Part shown: piece by piece, positions 1 to 8,941 of the stretch | Position numbering within the stretch: position 1 is the stretch's first letter | Layout: every line of letters starts with the position of its first letter | Assembly: GCA_902470805.1 (NCBI GenBank) | Contig: CABRHX010000002.1 | Coordinates: forward strand, 62,001 to 126,000 | DNA: 64,000 nucleotides | From: an uncultured Collinsella sp. | Lineage (GTDB): Bacteria > Actinomycetota > Coriobacteriia > Coriobacteriales > Coriobacteriaceae | Reading direction: 5' to 3' | The notes under the pieces: model-generated | Databases searched by the model: none | The model's input: only the letters and a program-made list of their open reading frames with translations | What the model was told of the DNA's origin: nothing | Translations under genes and position numbers: made by a program

Positions 1-693
1 CGCGCCGTTCGCGAGGGTCGCAAGCGTGCAACCCAGGACGACTTCGAGGAGTCGGTGGAGGTCGTCATTGCCGGCCAACAGCGTAAGTCCACGGTGCTGT
101 CCGACCACGAGAAGCAGGTCGTTTCTTATCACGAGATCGGTCATGCCATCGTTGCCGCTCGCCAGAAGGGCTCTGCGCCGGTCACGAAGATCACCATCGT
201 GCCGCGCACGAGCGGTGCTCTTGGTTATACCATGCAGGTCGAGGAGGATGAGCGCTTCCTGACGACGCGCCAGGAGGTCTTGGACAAGCTCGCTGTCTAT
301 TGCGGTGGCCGCGCAGCCGAGGAGCTCATCTTTGGAGAGATGACGACCGGCGCCGCCAACGACATCGAGCAGGCCACCAAGCTCGCCCGTAATATGGTGA
401 CGCGCTTTGGTATGTCCGACGAGTTTGGCATGATGGCGCTCGGTACCGTGCAGAACGCGTATCTCAATCAGGACACGTCGCTCACCTGCGCCCCCGGTAC
501 GGCCGAGCGCGTGGACGCGATTGTCGCCAAGCTGATCGAGGATGCGCACGACCGCGCTTTGCAGATTCTGAAGGAGAACAAGTTTAAGCTCCACGAGCTG
601 GCTCGTTATCTGTATAAGAAGGAGACCATCACGGGCGAGGAGTTCATGAACCTCCTCACGCGCGAGAATCCGCTGATGCCCAAGCAGCAGTAA
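1..693 (+). CDS. ftsH: ATP-dependent zinc metalloprotease FtsH, C-terminal part (5' end outside window)
   Basis: The open frame enters at base 1 and ends at a TAA at 691-693. The visible 230 residues are the M41 peptidase domain of FtsH. They carry the zinc-binding HEIGH (HExxH) motif encoded near 130-144 and, further on, the third metal-ligand region TTGAANDIEQAT. The AAA+ ATPase half and the membrane anchor lie upstream and are not seen. FtsH is a membrane-bound protease that unfolds and degrades damaged membrane proteins and some cytosolic regulators. The C-terminal tail is short and ends in KQQ. A strong intrinsic terminator follows, so the gene ends its transcription unit. Confidence 0.95.
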   Translation, partial: RAVREGRKRATQDDFEESVEVVIAGQQRKSTVLSDHEKQVVSYHEIGHAIVAARQKGSAPVTKITIVPRTSGALGYTMQVEEDERFLTTRQEVLDKLAVYCGGRAAEELIFGEMTTGAANDIEQATKLARNMVTRFGMSDEFGMMALGTVQNAYLNQDTSLTCAPGTAERVDAIVAKLIEDAHDRALQILKENKFKLHELARYLYKKETITGEEFMNLLTRENPLMPKQQ

Positions 694-720
694 AGCCGCG
701 GCCGAGCCAGTAAACGCCGA

Positions 721-757
721 CGCCCCATTTGAGCAGCTTTCTCAAATGGGGCGTTTT
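721..757 (+). terminator. Intrinsic terminator after ftsH
   Basis: A perfect 13-bp stem (721-733 with 741-753, CGCCCCATTTGAG and its complement) has a 7-nt loop and is followed by TTTT. It lies between the ftsH stop and the next start. Confidence 0.85.
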
Positions 758-774
758 GCTTGAGAGGGATGGAA

Positions 775-1230
775 ATGAAGATCGTGGTGAGCGCCTGCTT
801 GATGGGCGAGAGCTGCAAGTATAACGGGCTCGACAACTACCATCGCGAGTTGGTCGAGGCCTGCGAGCGTACAGGGACCGAGGTCCTCTTGGTGTGCCCT
901 GAGGTCTTTGGGGGCCTGCCCACGCCGCGCAAGCCGTCCGAGATTGTGAACGGAGAGGTTCGTACCTGCGAGGGCATATCGGTCGATCGCGAATTTCGCC
1001 TGGGTGCCCAACGAGCGCTCGATATGTGCGAGCAGGCGGGCGGGCCGGAAGAGATCGCCGCGTGCATCCTTCAGGACCGCAGCCCCTCGTGCGGTGCGGG
1101 TCACATCTACGACGGCACCTTTAGCAGTACGCTCACCGCGGGCAACGGTGTTTTCGTCGACCTGCTCCTGCGCCACGGCTACCGTGTGATCCCGGCAAGC
1201 GAGTTCGACCCCAGCATGCTGGAACAATAA
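775..1230 (+). CDS. DUF523 family protein
   Basis: This 151-residue protein begins MKIVVSACLMGESCKYNG, which is the typical opening of the DUF523 (YbbK-like) family, with conserved cysteines at positions 8 and 14. It has a later SPSCG motif and a C-terminal Leu-rich end. The conserved cysteines suggest metal or thiol chemistry, but no reaction is established for the family. The ATG at 775 is chosen because AGAGGG at 763-768 sits at good spacing; an in-frame ATG at 769 and TTG at 760 are alternatives. The gene stands alone between two terminators. Confidence 0.85.
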   Translation: MKIVVSACLMGESCKYNGLDNYHRELVEACERTGTEVLLVCPEVFGGLPTPRKPSEIVNGEVRTCEGISVDREFRLGAQRALDMCEQAGGPEEIAACILQDRSPSCGAGHIYDGTFSSTLTAGNGVFVDLLLRHGYRVIPASEFDPSMLEQ

Positions 1231-1269
1231 AAAACCACCACAAGGGCACTGCTCCCTTGTGGTGGTTTT
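1231..1269. terminator. Bidirectional terminator between convergent genes
   Basis: AAAACCACCACAAGGG pairs with CCCTTGTGGTGGTTTT around a short loop. The stem is flanked by A and T runs, so it can work for both the DUF523 gene (+) and the dehydrogenase gene (-). Confidence 0.85.
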
Positions 1270-1278
1270 GGCCTGGGT

Positions 1279-2361
1279 CTAGAGCGTGTGGCCGTAGGCG
1301 TTGGCGGCCTTGATGGCGGCGGCGAATTTTTCGTCGGTGAAGGGCTCCGGGTTGCCTTGCTTCCACTCGTTGGTGGCGTGCGCGTGCTCGCACAGGGCAG
1401 GGATATCGGTCTCGGAAAGCCCGACCTGCTCAAGCGTTACGGGCAGCCCCATCTGCTTGTCGAAGTCAGCATAGCGCTTAAGGTTCTCGGTGTCGCCCGT
1501 GTAGGCGAACAACACCAGCACGCCCAGGCTTACGACTTCGCCGTGCAGGTAGGTGCCCTCACGCGGAATGCTGCAGGTGGCGTTGTAGAACGCGTGCGCC
1601 ACGCTCGAGTTGTAGTAGTAATCGTTCTGGTTTGTCAGGTTCGAGACATAGCCCGTGTTGACCACGATGTCGAGCGCGATCTGCTTGACGGCCTCGCTCG
1701 ACAGATTCTGACGAACGTCCTCAAGACCCTGAACACCATAGGTAAACAGCGGCTCGGAACAGGTGTGGGCAAGAGCCAGGCCAAGGCCGGCGGTGTGCTC
1801 CAGGTCGCCGGCGCTCGTGGCGTACTCGACTTCGGGCTGCTTGGACAGGGCGTCGCCCACGCCGGCCCAGAAGTACTCCGCCGGAGCCTCGGCGATGATC
1901 TTGGGATTGATGAAGATGTGCGCCGGTCGGTTGGGGTACGAATAGCCCTCGAGCGATCCATCGTCGTTGTAGACGACGGCAATGGCGGTCGCGGCGGAAC
2001 AGTTAGAGCAAATCGTCGGCACCGTAAAGACAATCTTCTTGAGCTCGATTGCCGCTGTCTTGACGGTGTCGAGTGCCTTGCCGCCGCCACAGGCGATAAG
2101 CACGTCTGCCTGCTGGCAAGCGGGGGAGTTCACGACCTTGGCGATATTGGCGCGCGTACTGTTGGTGCCGTAGACGCGCGTCTCCAGAATCTCGACGTCG
2201 GTACCTTCAAGCGCCGCCTCGATGCCCGGCAGCGCCGCAGCTAGGGCTCGCTTGCCACCAATGATGGCGACTTTCTTCGCGCCGTACTCCGCCAGTGCGG
2301 CGGGCAGCTCGGTAAAGCAATCCTCGCCGACGGTGTAGTCGCTCATTCCGATTGTGCGCAT
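1279..2361 (-). CDS. Iron-containing alcohol dehydrogenase, glycerol dehydrogenase (GldA)-like
   Basis: This 360-residue cytosolic NAD-dependent dehydrogenase is of the GldA/class III alcohol dehydrogenase type. The nucleotide-binding motif GGGKALDTVK is at residues 92-101. The three metal ligands appear as D170 (GVGDALSK), H256 (VAHAFYN) and H273 (LHGEVVSLG), so the enzyme looks active. GldA oxidises glycerol to dihydroxyacetone, but the family also contains other polyol and hydroxy-acid dehydrogenases, so the substrate is not certain. The start ATG at 2359-2361 has AGAAGG five bases upstream on the minus strand. It is a single-gene unit, convergent with the DUF523 gene and divergent from ileS. 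Confidence 0.85.
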   Translation of the reverse strand: MRTIGMSDYTVGEDCFTELPAALAEYGAKKVAIIGGKRALAAALPGIEAALEGTDVEILETRVYGTNSTRANIAKVVNSPACQQADVLIACGGGKALDTVKTAAIELKKIVFTVPTICSNCSAATAIAVVYNDDGSLEGYSYPNRPAHIFINPKIIAEAPAEYFWAGVGDALSKQPEVEYATSAGDLEHTAGLGLALAHTCSEPLFTYGVQGLEDVRQNLSSEAVKQIALDIVVNTGYVSNLTNQNDYYYNSSVAHAFYNATCSIPREGTYLHGEVVSLGVLVLFAYTGDTENLKRYADFDKQMGLPVTLEQVGLSETDIPALCEHAHATNEWKQGNPEPFTDEKFAAAIKAANAYGHTL

Positions 2362-2455
2362 GGCAGCCTTCTTTCGTTAGTTAAAGTGCTTTCAGGTATT
2401 TTGCTCCTAGAGAAGGCTAACGACCACGAGAAATTTCTTACGTATGAAACCAGTG

Positions 2456-2491
2456 TTGAGGGTTTTTCGCCGGCGCGGAACGTGCTAGCAT
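2456..2491 (+). promoter_or_regulatory. Candidate promoter for the ileS T-box leader
   Basis: An extended -10 element TGCTAGCAT (TG at 2483-2484, TAGCAT at 2486-2491) lies just before the T-box leader. A TTGAGG at 2456-2461 is too far away (24 bp) for a normal -35, so an extended -10 promoter without a good -35 is the best reading. Confidence 0.4.
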
Positions 2492-2494
2492 ACT

Positions 2495-2806
2495 CCGCAT
2501 AAGCGTTGATGGGGACGAGTAGTCGGCCGTCCGCATGCTACAGAGAGCGGGGAGCGCTGAGAACCCGTGCAAGCGACCGATGAAAATCACCCCGGAGCTG
2601 CGGTCCCAACGGACGCGTCGCACAGGCTCGTCTTAGTAGATATCGCCGAGATGGTCGTCGATACAGGCCAGCCGAGTAACGGATGCGAGCGCGCGAATAC
2701 GCGGGCGAGGGCATCTAAGCTGGGTGGTTAAACGAAGAGCTTTTGCGGGCGTACAGTCCGCTTTGTGGCGCTTCGTCCCAGCTTGTAGGGACGGGCGCTT
2801 TTTTGG
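2495..2806 (+). promoter_or_regulatory. T-box leader, isoleucine (AUC) specifier, controlling ileS
   Basis: This 310-nt leader has the standard T-box landmarks in order. The stem I start GTTGATGGGGACGAGTAG is at about 2505. The AGAGAG and GAACCCG distal elements lie at about 2541-2565. The specifier context is GAAAATCACCCCGGAGC with the Ile codon ATC at 2586-2588. The T-box bulge TGGT at 2725-2728 would pair with ACCA of uncharged tRNA-Ile. AAGCTGGG upstream of the bulge can pair with CCCAGCTT (antiterminator), competing with a terminator stem GTCCC/GGGAC at 2775-2792 followed by a six-T run. The leader is expected to let transcription continue into ileS when tRNA-Ile is uncharged. Confidence 0.9.
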
Positions 2807-2847
2807 TGCCCAACGGGCGTGCGCGCCCACGACATGAAAGGGGTACC

Positions 2848-5649
2848 GTGGCAAACGAGTACAAGCAGACGATGAATCTGCCCAAGACCGGTTTTCCCAT
2901 GCGTGCCGGTCTTTCCAAGTCCGAGCCCAAGCGACTCAAGGACTGGCAGGACAACAAGGTCTACGAGCAGGTTCTGAAGAAGAACGAGGGTCACAAGAAG
3001 TTCGTGCTGCACGACGGTCCTCCGTACGCCAACGGTCCGATCCACATCGGCCACGCCATGAACAAGATCTCCAAGGACATGATCAACCGTTACTGGATGA
3101 TGCAGGGCTATGAGGTTCCCTATGTCCCCGGTTGGGACTGCCATGGCCAGCCGATCGAGCATAAGGTCGAGGAGAAGCTCGGCACCGAGAAGTTCAACCA
3201 GACCTCCACGGCTAAGATCCGCGAGCTTTGCAACAAGTTCGCTGTCGAGAACATCGAGCTGCAGAAGGCCGGCTTCCGTCGCCTGGGCGTGCTTGGCGAC
3301 TGGGACAACCCGTATCTGACGCTCTATCACCAGCACGACGCCGCCGACATCGAGGTCTTCAAGGCCATGTTCGATAAGGGCATGATCTATCGCGGGCACA
3401 AGCCGGTTCACTGGTGCAAGCACTGCCACACCGCGCTGGCCGAGGCCGAGATCGAGTACTCCGACGAGACGAGCCCGTCCATTTTCGTGCGCTTCGAGAT
3501 GACTTCCAAGCCCGCCGGCCTCGAGAACTTCGACGGCCCGGTTGACTTTATCATCTGGACGACCACGCCGTGGACCATCCCCTCCGACCAGGCCGTTTCT
3601 CTCAAGCCCGGCGCCGCCTACGTCGCCGTTGAGCACGACGGCCGCGCCGAGGTCATGCTCGAGGACCTGGCTCCCAAGTGCTGCGAGGAGTTTGGCTGGG
3701 AGTACACCCCGGTTGTGGTCGACGGCAAGCCCTATGTGGTTCCCGCCGAGACCTTCCACCACATCCACTACAAGCAGCCGATCTTTGACGGTGTTGAGGG
3801 CGTGGCGCTGCTGGCCGATTACGTCGGTGTCGATGACGGTACCGGTATCGTCCACAACTCGCCCGGCCACGGCGTCGACGACTACTTTGCCTGTCTCAAG
3901 GAGGGCATCACCGACATCTGTATGCCGGTCGATGACGACGGCAAGTTCTACACCGGCGAGGAGTTTGGTACCGGCGGCCCCTTCAGCGGCATGGATACCG
4001 ACGAGGCCAACCCGCACATCATCGAGTTCCTGCGCGAGCGCGGCACCCTGGTCCTCGAGAAGAAGATCACGCACAGCTATCCGCACTGCTGGCGCTGCAA
4101 ACACCCGGTGCTCTTCCGCGCTACCGACCAGTGGTTTGTCTCGATGGACAAGACCGGCTTGCGTGAGCAGGCTGGCAAGGAGGTCCGTGAGAACGTCAAG
4201 TGGTATCCGGCCCACGCGGCCAACCGCATTGGCGCCATGGTCGAGCAGCGCCCTGACTGGTGCATCAGCCGTCAGCGCAATTGGGGCGTGCCGATCCCCA
4301 GCTACACCTGCGCCGACTGCGGCGAGAAGGTCATGAACGACGCCACGCTCGACGCCGTCATCAAGCTCTTCCACGAGAAGGGCTCCGACGCCTGGTTCAC
4401 CGACGCTCCCGAGAGCTACCTGGGCGAGGCTTGCGTTTGCCCCAAGTGCGGCGGCCATCACCTCAAGGCCGATAAGGACATCCTCGACGTGTGGTGGGAC
4501 TCCGGCGTGTCCTGGAAGGCCGTCTGCGAGTATCGCCCCGAGCTTGAGTACCCGGCGGACGTGTACCTCGAGGGCTCCGACCAGCACCGCGGTTGGTTCC
4601 AGAGCTCGCTGCTCACCTCGGTTGGCGCCAACGGCCATGCTCCCTACAAGGCGGTCGTCTCGCAGGGCTTCACGCTCGACGGCCAGGGCCGCAAGATGTC
4701 CAAGTCGCTCGGCAACGTCATCGACCCCAATAAGGTCTGTGACGAGATGGGTGCCGACATCATCCGCCTGTGGGTTGCCTCCGTCGACACCAGCTCCGAC
4801 GTTTCCATCGACCACGAGATTCTCGCTCGTACGTCCGATGCCTACCGTCGTTTCCGCAACACGCTGCGCTTCCTGCTCTCCGAGCTCGAGGGTCAGTTTG
4901 AGCCCGAGACCGACGGCGTCGCCTTTGCCGACCTGCTGCCGCTCGACAAGCTCATGGTTGCCCGCCTGACTCAGGTTCAGGCCGAGGTCGACGACGCTTA
5001 CTCTTGCTACGAGTTCCCGCGCGCTTACCGTGCGCTTTATGACTTCGTGGTTACCGAGCTTTCCAACGTGTACCTCGATGCCCTGAAGGACCGTCTGTAC
5101 TGCGATAAGCCCGGCTCGCTCGAGCGCCGCAGCGCCCAGACCGTGCTGGCCGAGCTCTTCTCGATGCTCATGCGCGACCTGCAGCCGATCCTGTCCTACA
5201 CGGTTGACGAGGCCATGGCATATGCGCCCGCTGGCTGCGTCGATCACCAGAAGTACGCCGCGCTGCTCGATTGGTACAAGTCGCCCATCACGGTCGACGA
5301 GGCCAATGAGTTCGAGGGCGTGCTCGAGGCTTCGCTCGAGCTCCGTAGCGCCGTGACCAAGGCCCTTGAGGATGCCCGTTCTGCCGGCACCTTCACCAAG
5401 AGCCAGCAGGTCCGCGTCAAGGCGGTCGTTCCCGCCGAGATGTACGCGCTGCTGACCGGTGATAAGGCCGTCGACCTGGCCGAGTTCTACATCGTCTCCG
5501 ATGTTGAGCTGACCCAGGGCGAGGAACTCTCCGTTGCCATTGAAGCTGCCGAGGGCGAGTGCTGCGACCGTTGCTGGAACTACCGCACCACCGTTGGCGA
5601 GTACAACGGCCACGCACATATTTGCGAGAGGTGTGCGAATGCCCTTTAA
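2848..5649 (+). CDS. ileS: Isoleucyl-tRNA synthetase
   Basis: This 933-residue class I aminoacyl-tRNA synthetase charges tRNA-Ile. The HIGH-type motif appears as GPIHIGHAMNK near residue 68 and the KMSKS loop as GRKMSKSLGNVIDP near residue 613. The editing (CP1) domain lies between them. The C-terminal zinc finger is present as CCDRCWNYR followed by ICERC. The GTG at 2848 is chosen because GAAAGGGG lies 5-6 bases upstream and the N-terminus VANEYKQTMNLP matches the family; the frame is open further upstream, but that runs through the T-box terminator. It is a monocistronic unit under T-box control, closed by a terminator at 5721. Confidence 0.97.
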   Translation: MANEYKQTMNLPKTGFPMRAGLSKSEPKRLKDWQDNKVYEQVLKKNEGHKKFVLHDGPPYANGPIHIGHAMNKISKDMINRYWMMQGYEVPYVPGWDCHGQPIEHKVEEKLGTEKFNQTSTAKIRELCNKFAVENIELQKAGFRRLGVLGDWDNPYLTLYHQHDAADIEVFKAMFDKGMIYRGHKPVHWCKHCHTALAEAEIEYSDETSPSIFVRFEMTSKPAGLENFDGPVDFIIWTTTPWTIPSDQAVSLKPGAAYVAVEHDGRAEVMLEDLAPKCCEEFGWEYTPVVVDGKPYVVPAETFHHIHYKQPIFDGVEGVALLADYVGVDDGTGIVHNSPGHGVDDYFACLKEGITDICMPVDDDGKFYTGEEFGTGGPFSGMDTDEANPHIIEFLRERGTLVLEKKITHSYPHCWRCKHPVLFRATDQWFVSMDKTGLREQAGKEVRENVKWYPAHAANRIGAMVEQRPDWCISRQRNWGVPIPSYTCADCGEKVMNDATLDAVIKLFHEKGSDAWFTDAPESYLGEACVCPKCGGHHLKADKDILDVWWDSGVSWKAVCEYRPELEYPADVYLEGSDQHRGWFQSSLLTSVGANGHAPYKAVVSQGFTLDGQGRKMSKSLGNVIDPNKVCDEMGADIIRLWVASVDTSSDVSIDHEILARTSDAYRRFRNTLRFLLSELEGQFEPETDGVAFADLLPLDKLMVARLTQVQAEVDDAYSCYEFPRAYRALYDFVVTELSNVYLDALKDRLYCDKPGSLERRSAQTVLAELFSMLMRDLQPILSYTVDEAMAYAPAGCVDHQKYAALLDWYKSPITVDEANEFEGVLEASLELRSAVTKALEDARSAGTFTKSQQVRVKAVVPAEMYALLTGDKAVDLAEFYIVSDVELTQGEELSVAIEAAEGECCDRCWNYRTTVGEYNGHAHICERCANAL

Positions 5650-5720
5650 GGCACGGTAACTCGGCATTTTAGTTATAGGTAGAATTTGGGCGCCTTCGGC
5701 CCATTTGCTCCGCTGAATAA

Positions 5721-5758
5721 AAGCGGCATTCTGTTTTTCGGAATGCCGCTTTCTTTTT
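5721..5758 (+). terminator. Intrinsic terminator after ileS
   Basis: AAGCGGCATTC (5721-5731) pairs with GAATGCCGCTT (5741-5751) around a U-rich loop and is followed by a T-rich tract. Confidence 0.85.
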
Positions 5759-5871
5759 ATGCTGGTTATTTCGCTTGTGTTGGTGGATATGTCGTGCGCT
5801 CTGCATGTGGCAATATAAGATGGATAATTGCGTTAAACGGAATTCGATTGTTCTGAGGGCAGGGGATTGAT

Positions 5872-6471
5872 TTGGGTCGTACTGGGGATATGACGCCGCC
5901 TTTGCGTTGGCGGTTGGGTGTTGCTGGTGGGGTGGCGCTGGTTGTGCTGCTTGTTGACCAGCTGACCAAGCTTGCGGTTCGTGCCGTGGGCGACGTTTTG
6001 CATGTGACTGTTATCCCCGGTGTGATCGACTTTCTATTTGTCCGCAATATCGGAGCCGCCTTTAGCATGGGCGAGGGTCATGGCGTCGCGTTCGCTGTGT
6101 TGGCGCTTGCGGTCATTGTCGCCATTGCCGTGTACTTGCTCCGTGCGCCTCAGCTCGCTCGTCTTGAGGTGGTAGGCATGGCTATGGTTGCGGGTGGCGC
6201 CATCGGCAACGCGATCGACCGTCTGGCTTTTGGCTTTGTGACCGATTTTATTGCCACCACTTTCATCGACTTCCCTGTCTTTAACGTGGCCGATATCGGC
6301 ATTACCGCGGGCGTCGTGCTCGCACTCATCGGGTACATGTTCTTGAGTCCCGCTGCTCGCGAGGTCGATGCGACCGCTGAGCTCAACGCCCGTGACGAAG
6401 CCCGCGCCAAACGCAAAGCCAAACAGCGTGGGGAGCGTGCCCGCAAGATTCGCGAAAGGAATGAGCGTTAA
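5872..6471 (+). CDS. lspA: Lipoprotein signal peptidase (signal peptidase II)
   Basis: This 199-residue integral membrane aspartyl protease removes signal peptides from prolipoproteins. Four hydrophobic segments are visible. The two catalytic aspartates are in GNAIDRLAFG and FNVADIGI, with the family motif RNIGAAFS before them. An Arg/Lys-rich cytosolic tail of about 35 residues follows the last membrane segment. The TTG at 5872 has AGGGGA at 5861-5866 with five-base spacing; the in-frame ATG at 5890 has a poorer ribosome site and is the alternative. The stop overlaps the next ATG by one base, so the two genes are translationally coupled. Confidence 0.92.
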   Translation: MGRTGDMTPPLRWRLGVAGGVALVVLLVDQLTKLAVRAVGDVLHVTVIPGVIDFLFVRNIGAAFSMGEGHGVAFAVLALAVIVAIAVYLLRAPQLARLEVVGMAMVAGGAIGNAIDRLAFGFVTDFIATTFIDFPVFNVADIGITAGVVLALIGYMFLSPAAREVDATAELNARDEARAKRKAKQRGERARKIRERNER

Positions 6472-7484
6472 TGGCCGACATCCATATTCTTGTTGCCGAC
6501 GATTGCTCTGGCCAGCGTCTTGACGCCTATTTGGGCGCCAACGATGGCTGTCCCACGCGCTCTGCCTGCGCGCATCTGATCGAGGGAGGCGCCGTTGCCG
6601 TCAACGGTGAGACTTGTCTCTCTAAAAAGTACGCCGTACGCGCCGGCGATCGCATCTCGGTCGACTTGCCCGAGCCGCACGACCCGACCGACGTGATTCC
6701 CGAGGCCATTCCCCTCGATATCCGCTACGAGGACGACTACCTTATCGTGCTCTCCAAGCAGCGGGGCCTGGTGTGCCATCCCGCCCATGGCCACGAGAGC
6801 GGCACCCTTGCGAACGCTCTGGTCTACCACTGCGGCATCGACCATCTGGGTACCGTACAGGGTGAGGACCGCCCCGGGATCGTGCATCGTTTGGATCGCG
6901 ATACCTCGGGTCTCATGCTTGCGGCAAAGGACGACGACACGCAGCGCGCGCTTCAAAATCTCATTCGCACGCGCACGCTCGATCGTCGCTATATCACGCT
7001 TGTCCACGGGCACATCGCCATGGACGAGGGCACCATCAATACCGGTATTGCCCGTTCCACGCGCGACCGCGTCAAGATGGCGGTTTCGGACGATCCTTTC
7101 GCGCGTCAGGCCATTACGACCTTTAAGGTCCTTGAGCGCTTTGATTCCACGCGTTTTGATGACGGCTATACGCTCGTCGAGTGCCACCTGTTTACGGGCC
7201 GCACACATCAGATTCGCGTGCATATGCGCCATATCAACCATGCCTGCGTGGGCGATCCGCTCTACGGCAAGTGCGATGCACGCGCCGATCAGGGTCTGAC
7301 CAGGCAATTCCTTCATTCCTGGCGCGTCGCATTCGACCATCCCGTGACGGGGGAGCGTATTGAGTGCCGCGATGAGCTGCCGTGGGATCTTGCCGCGGTT
7401 CTCGACGACCTGGCTCCTCGCTCACTCGGTCGTACTGCCGCTGGCGACGAAATCGTTCCGCAGCTCGGTCTTCTCGAAGTCTAG
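6471..7484 (+). CDS. RluA-family 23S rRNA pseudouridine synthase (RluD-like)
   Basis: This 337-residue protein has an N-terminal S4 RNA-binding domain (about residues 15-75) and a pseudouridine synthase domain with the signature HRLDRDTSG at 139-147; D142 is the catalytic aspartate. Members isomerise specific uridines in large-subunit rRNA. The exact target (RluC, RluD or other) cannot be read from sequence alone. lspA-rluD adjacency is common in Gram-positive bacteria, and here the start codon overlaps the lspA stop. Confidence 0.9.
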   Translation: MADIHILVADDCSGQRLDAYLGANDGCPTRSACAHLIEGGAVAVNGETCLSKKYAVRAGDRISVDLPEPHDPTDVIPEAIPLDIRYEDDYLIVLSKQRGLVCHPAHGHESGTLANALVYHCGIDHLGTVQGEDRPGIVHRLDRDTSGLMLAAKDDDTQRALQNLIRTRTLDRRYITLVHGHIAMDEGTINTGIARSTRDRVKMAVSDDPFARQAITTFKVLERFDSTRFDDGYTLVECHLFTGRTHQIRVHMRHINHACVGDPLYGKCDARADQGLTRQFLHSWRVAFDHPVTGERIECRDELPWDLAAVLDDLAPRSLGRTAAGDEIVPQLGLLEV

Positions 7485-7502
7485 CCAGTATTAGGTGGTT
7501 TC

Positions 7503-7529
7503 TTGAACTCGATTAGCCTGCGGTAAGAT
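7503..7529 (+). promoter_or_regulatory. Candidate promoter for the glycosyltransferase gene
   Basis: TTGAAC (7503-7508) and TAAGAT (7524-7529) are separated by 15 bp in the short gap before the start at 7567. The spacing is slightly short. Confidence 0.4.
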
Positions 7530-7566
7530 ATACGGTTGTTTACGTAACGCGTTCTCGGGAGCCTGC

Positions 7567-8862
7567 ATGCTCGCCTTTTTACAAACCAACACACCCATTG
7601 TGATCTTCAACCAGATTGTCGTCACGCTGCTCACGGTCTGCTTTCTGTACCAGGTGGTCTTCTTTGTCATTGGCGCTCTTCGTGGCGAGGTCGCGCCTCC
7701 TAAGGCCAAAAAACTCCATCGCTATGCTTTCTTTATCGCGGCGCATAATGAGGAGGCCGTGATTGCCAACCTCGTTCGCTCCATCAAGGACCAGGATTAT
7801 CCGTCCGAGCTTATCGAGGTCTTCGTGGTCGCCGATGCCTGCACCGACAACACGGCGCAGCTCGCGCGCGAGGCGGGCGCCATCGTTTATGAGCGCAACG
7901 ACCTGGCCCGCAAGGGTAAGAGCTGGGTCATGGACTTTGGTTTTGACCGCATCCTTAACGAGTATCCCGACACGTTTGAGGGCTACTTTATTTTCGATGC
8001 TGATAACGTCATATCCCGCGATTACGTGTCCAAGATGAACGATGCCTTTGACCAGGGATTCCATGTGGTCACGAGCTATCGCAACTCCAAGAACTTTGGC
8101 AGCTCGTGGATCTCGGCAGCTAATGCTACCTGGTATTTGCGCGAGGCGCGCTTTCTCAACAACGCGCGCAATATCTGCAAGACTTCTTGCGCTGTCTCGG
8201 GTTCGGGCTACCTCATCTCCGCCAGTGTTATCGAGGGCATGCACGGCTGGCAGTTCCACGCGCTGACCGAGGATATTCAGTTCACCACGTTCTGCGCCAT
8301 TCACGGCATTCGCATTGGCTATGCGCCGGCGGAGTTCTTTGACGAACAGCCCGTGACGTTCAAGGCATCCTGGAAACAGCGCATGCGCTGGACCAAGGGC
8401 TTCTACCAGGTCTTTTTTACCTATGGCAAGCATCTTGTCAAATCGACGTTCCGCTACCATCGCTTTGCCGCCTACGACATGTTCATGACGATCGCCCCGG
8501 GTATGCTGCTGTCGCTCATCTCGATGCTCGCCAATGCGACGTTCCTGATCGTGGGTGGACTCTCGCACGGCTTTTTGGCTACCGAAGTCGAGATGCAGGC
8601 CTGTGCCGCGTCGCTCATTATGACCTTTGCCATGATGTACCAGACCTTCTTTATCCTGGCGCTGCTCACGACTATCTTTGAGTACAAGCATATTCACTGC
8701 GCGCAAAAGTGGCGTCTGGTAACCAACCTGTTTACCTTTCCGATCTTTATGTTCAGCTATATCCCCATCACGGTGGCTGCGCTGTTCCTAAAGGTCGACT
8801 GGGTCCCGACGCAGCACGCCGTCAACGTTACCCTCGACGAGGTCATACAAGGCGCCAAATAA
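7567..8862 (+). CDS. Membrane-bound family 2 processive glycosyltransferase
   Basis: This 431-residue protein has an N-terminal membrane segment (about residues 13-38), a cytosolic GT2 domain and three or four C-terminal membrane segments. GT2 landmarks are FFIAAHNEEAVI, the DxD-type IFDADN, the acceptor TEDIQF motif and QRMRW, which is the QxxRW signature of processive enzymes such as cellulose and hyaluronan synthases. The product is therefore likely a surface polysaccharide, but the sugar is unknown. No other polysaccharide genes are adjacent. GGGAG lies five bases before the ATG, and a terminator follows at once. Confidence 0.85.
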   Translation: MLAFLQTNTPIVIFNQIVVTLLTVCFLYQVVFFVIGALRGEVAPPKAKKLHRYAFFIAAHNEEAVIANLVRSIKDQDYPSELIEVFVVADACTDNTAQLAREAGAIVYERNDLARKGKSWVMDFGFDRILNEYPDTFEGYFIFDADNVISRDYVSKMNDAFDQGFHVVTSYRNSKNFGSSWISAANATWYLREARFLNNARNICKTSCAVSGSGYLISASVIEGMHGWQFHALTEDIQFTTFCAIHGIRIGYAPAEFFDEQPVTFKASWKQRMRWTKGFYQVFFTYGKHLVKSTFRYHRFAAYDMFMTIAPGMLLSLISMLANATFLIVGGLSHGFLATEVEMQACAASLIMTFAMMYQTFFILALLTTIFEYKHIHCAQKWRLVTNLFTFPIFMFSYIPITVAALFLKVDWVPTQHAVNVTLDEVIQGAK

Positions 8863-8870
8863 CCACCACC

Positions 8871-8916
8871 AAAACCACCGCAAGGGGGAGAGGCCCTTTG
8901 TGGTGGTTTTTGTTTT
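8871..8916 (+). terminator. Intrinsic terminator after the glycosyltransferase gene
   Basis: AAAACCACCGCAAGGG pairs with CCCTTTGTGGTGGTTTT (one G-U type position), followed by a T-rich tail. It resembles the stem at 1231-1269. Confidence 0.85.
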
Positions 8917-8941
8917 GCGATGCAGCTCGAGGAGGTGCTCG

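Noticed and set aside
2728..5667. A 979-codon open frame antisense to ileS
   Set aside because: It mirrors the codon structure of ileS, has low-complexity Leu/Val/Gly/Asp content and no family features. Long antisense frames are common in G+C-rich genes.
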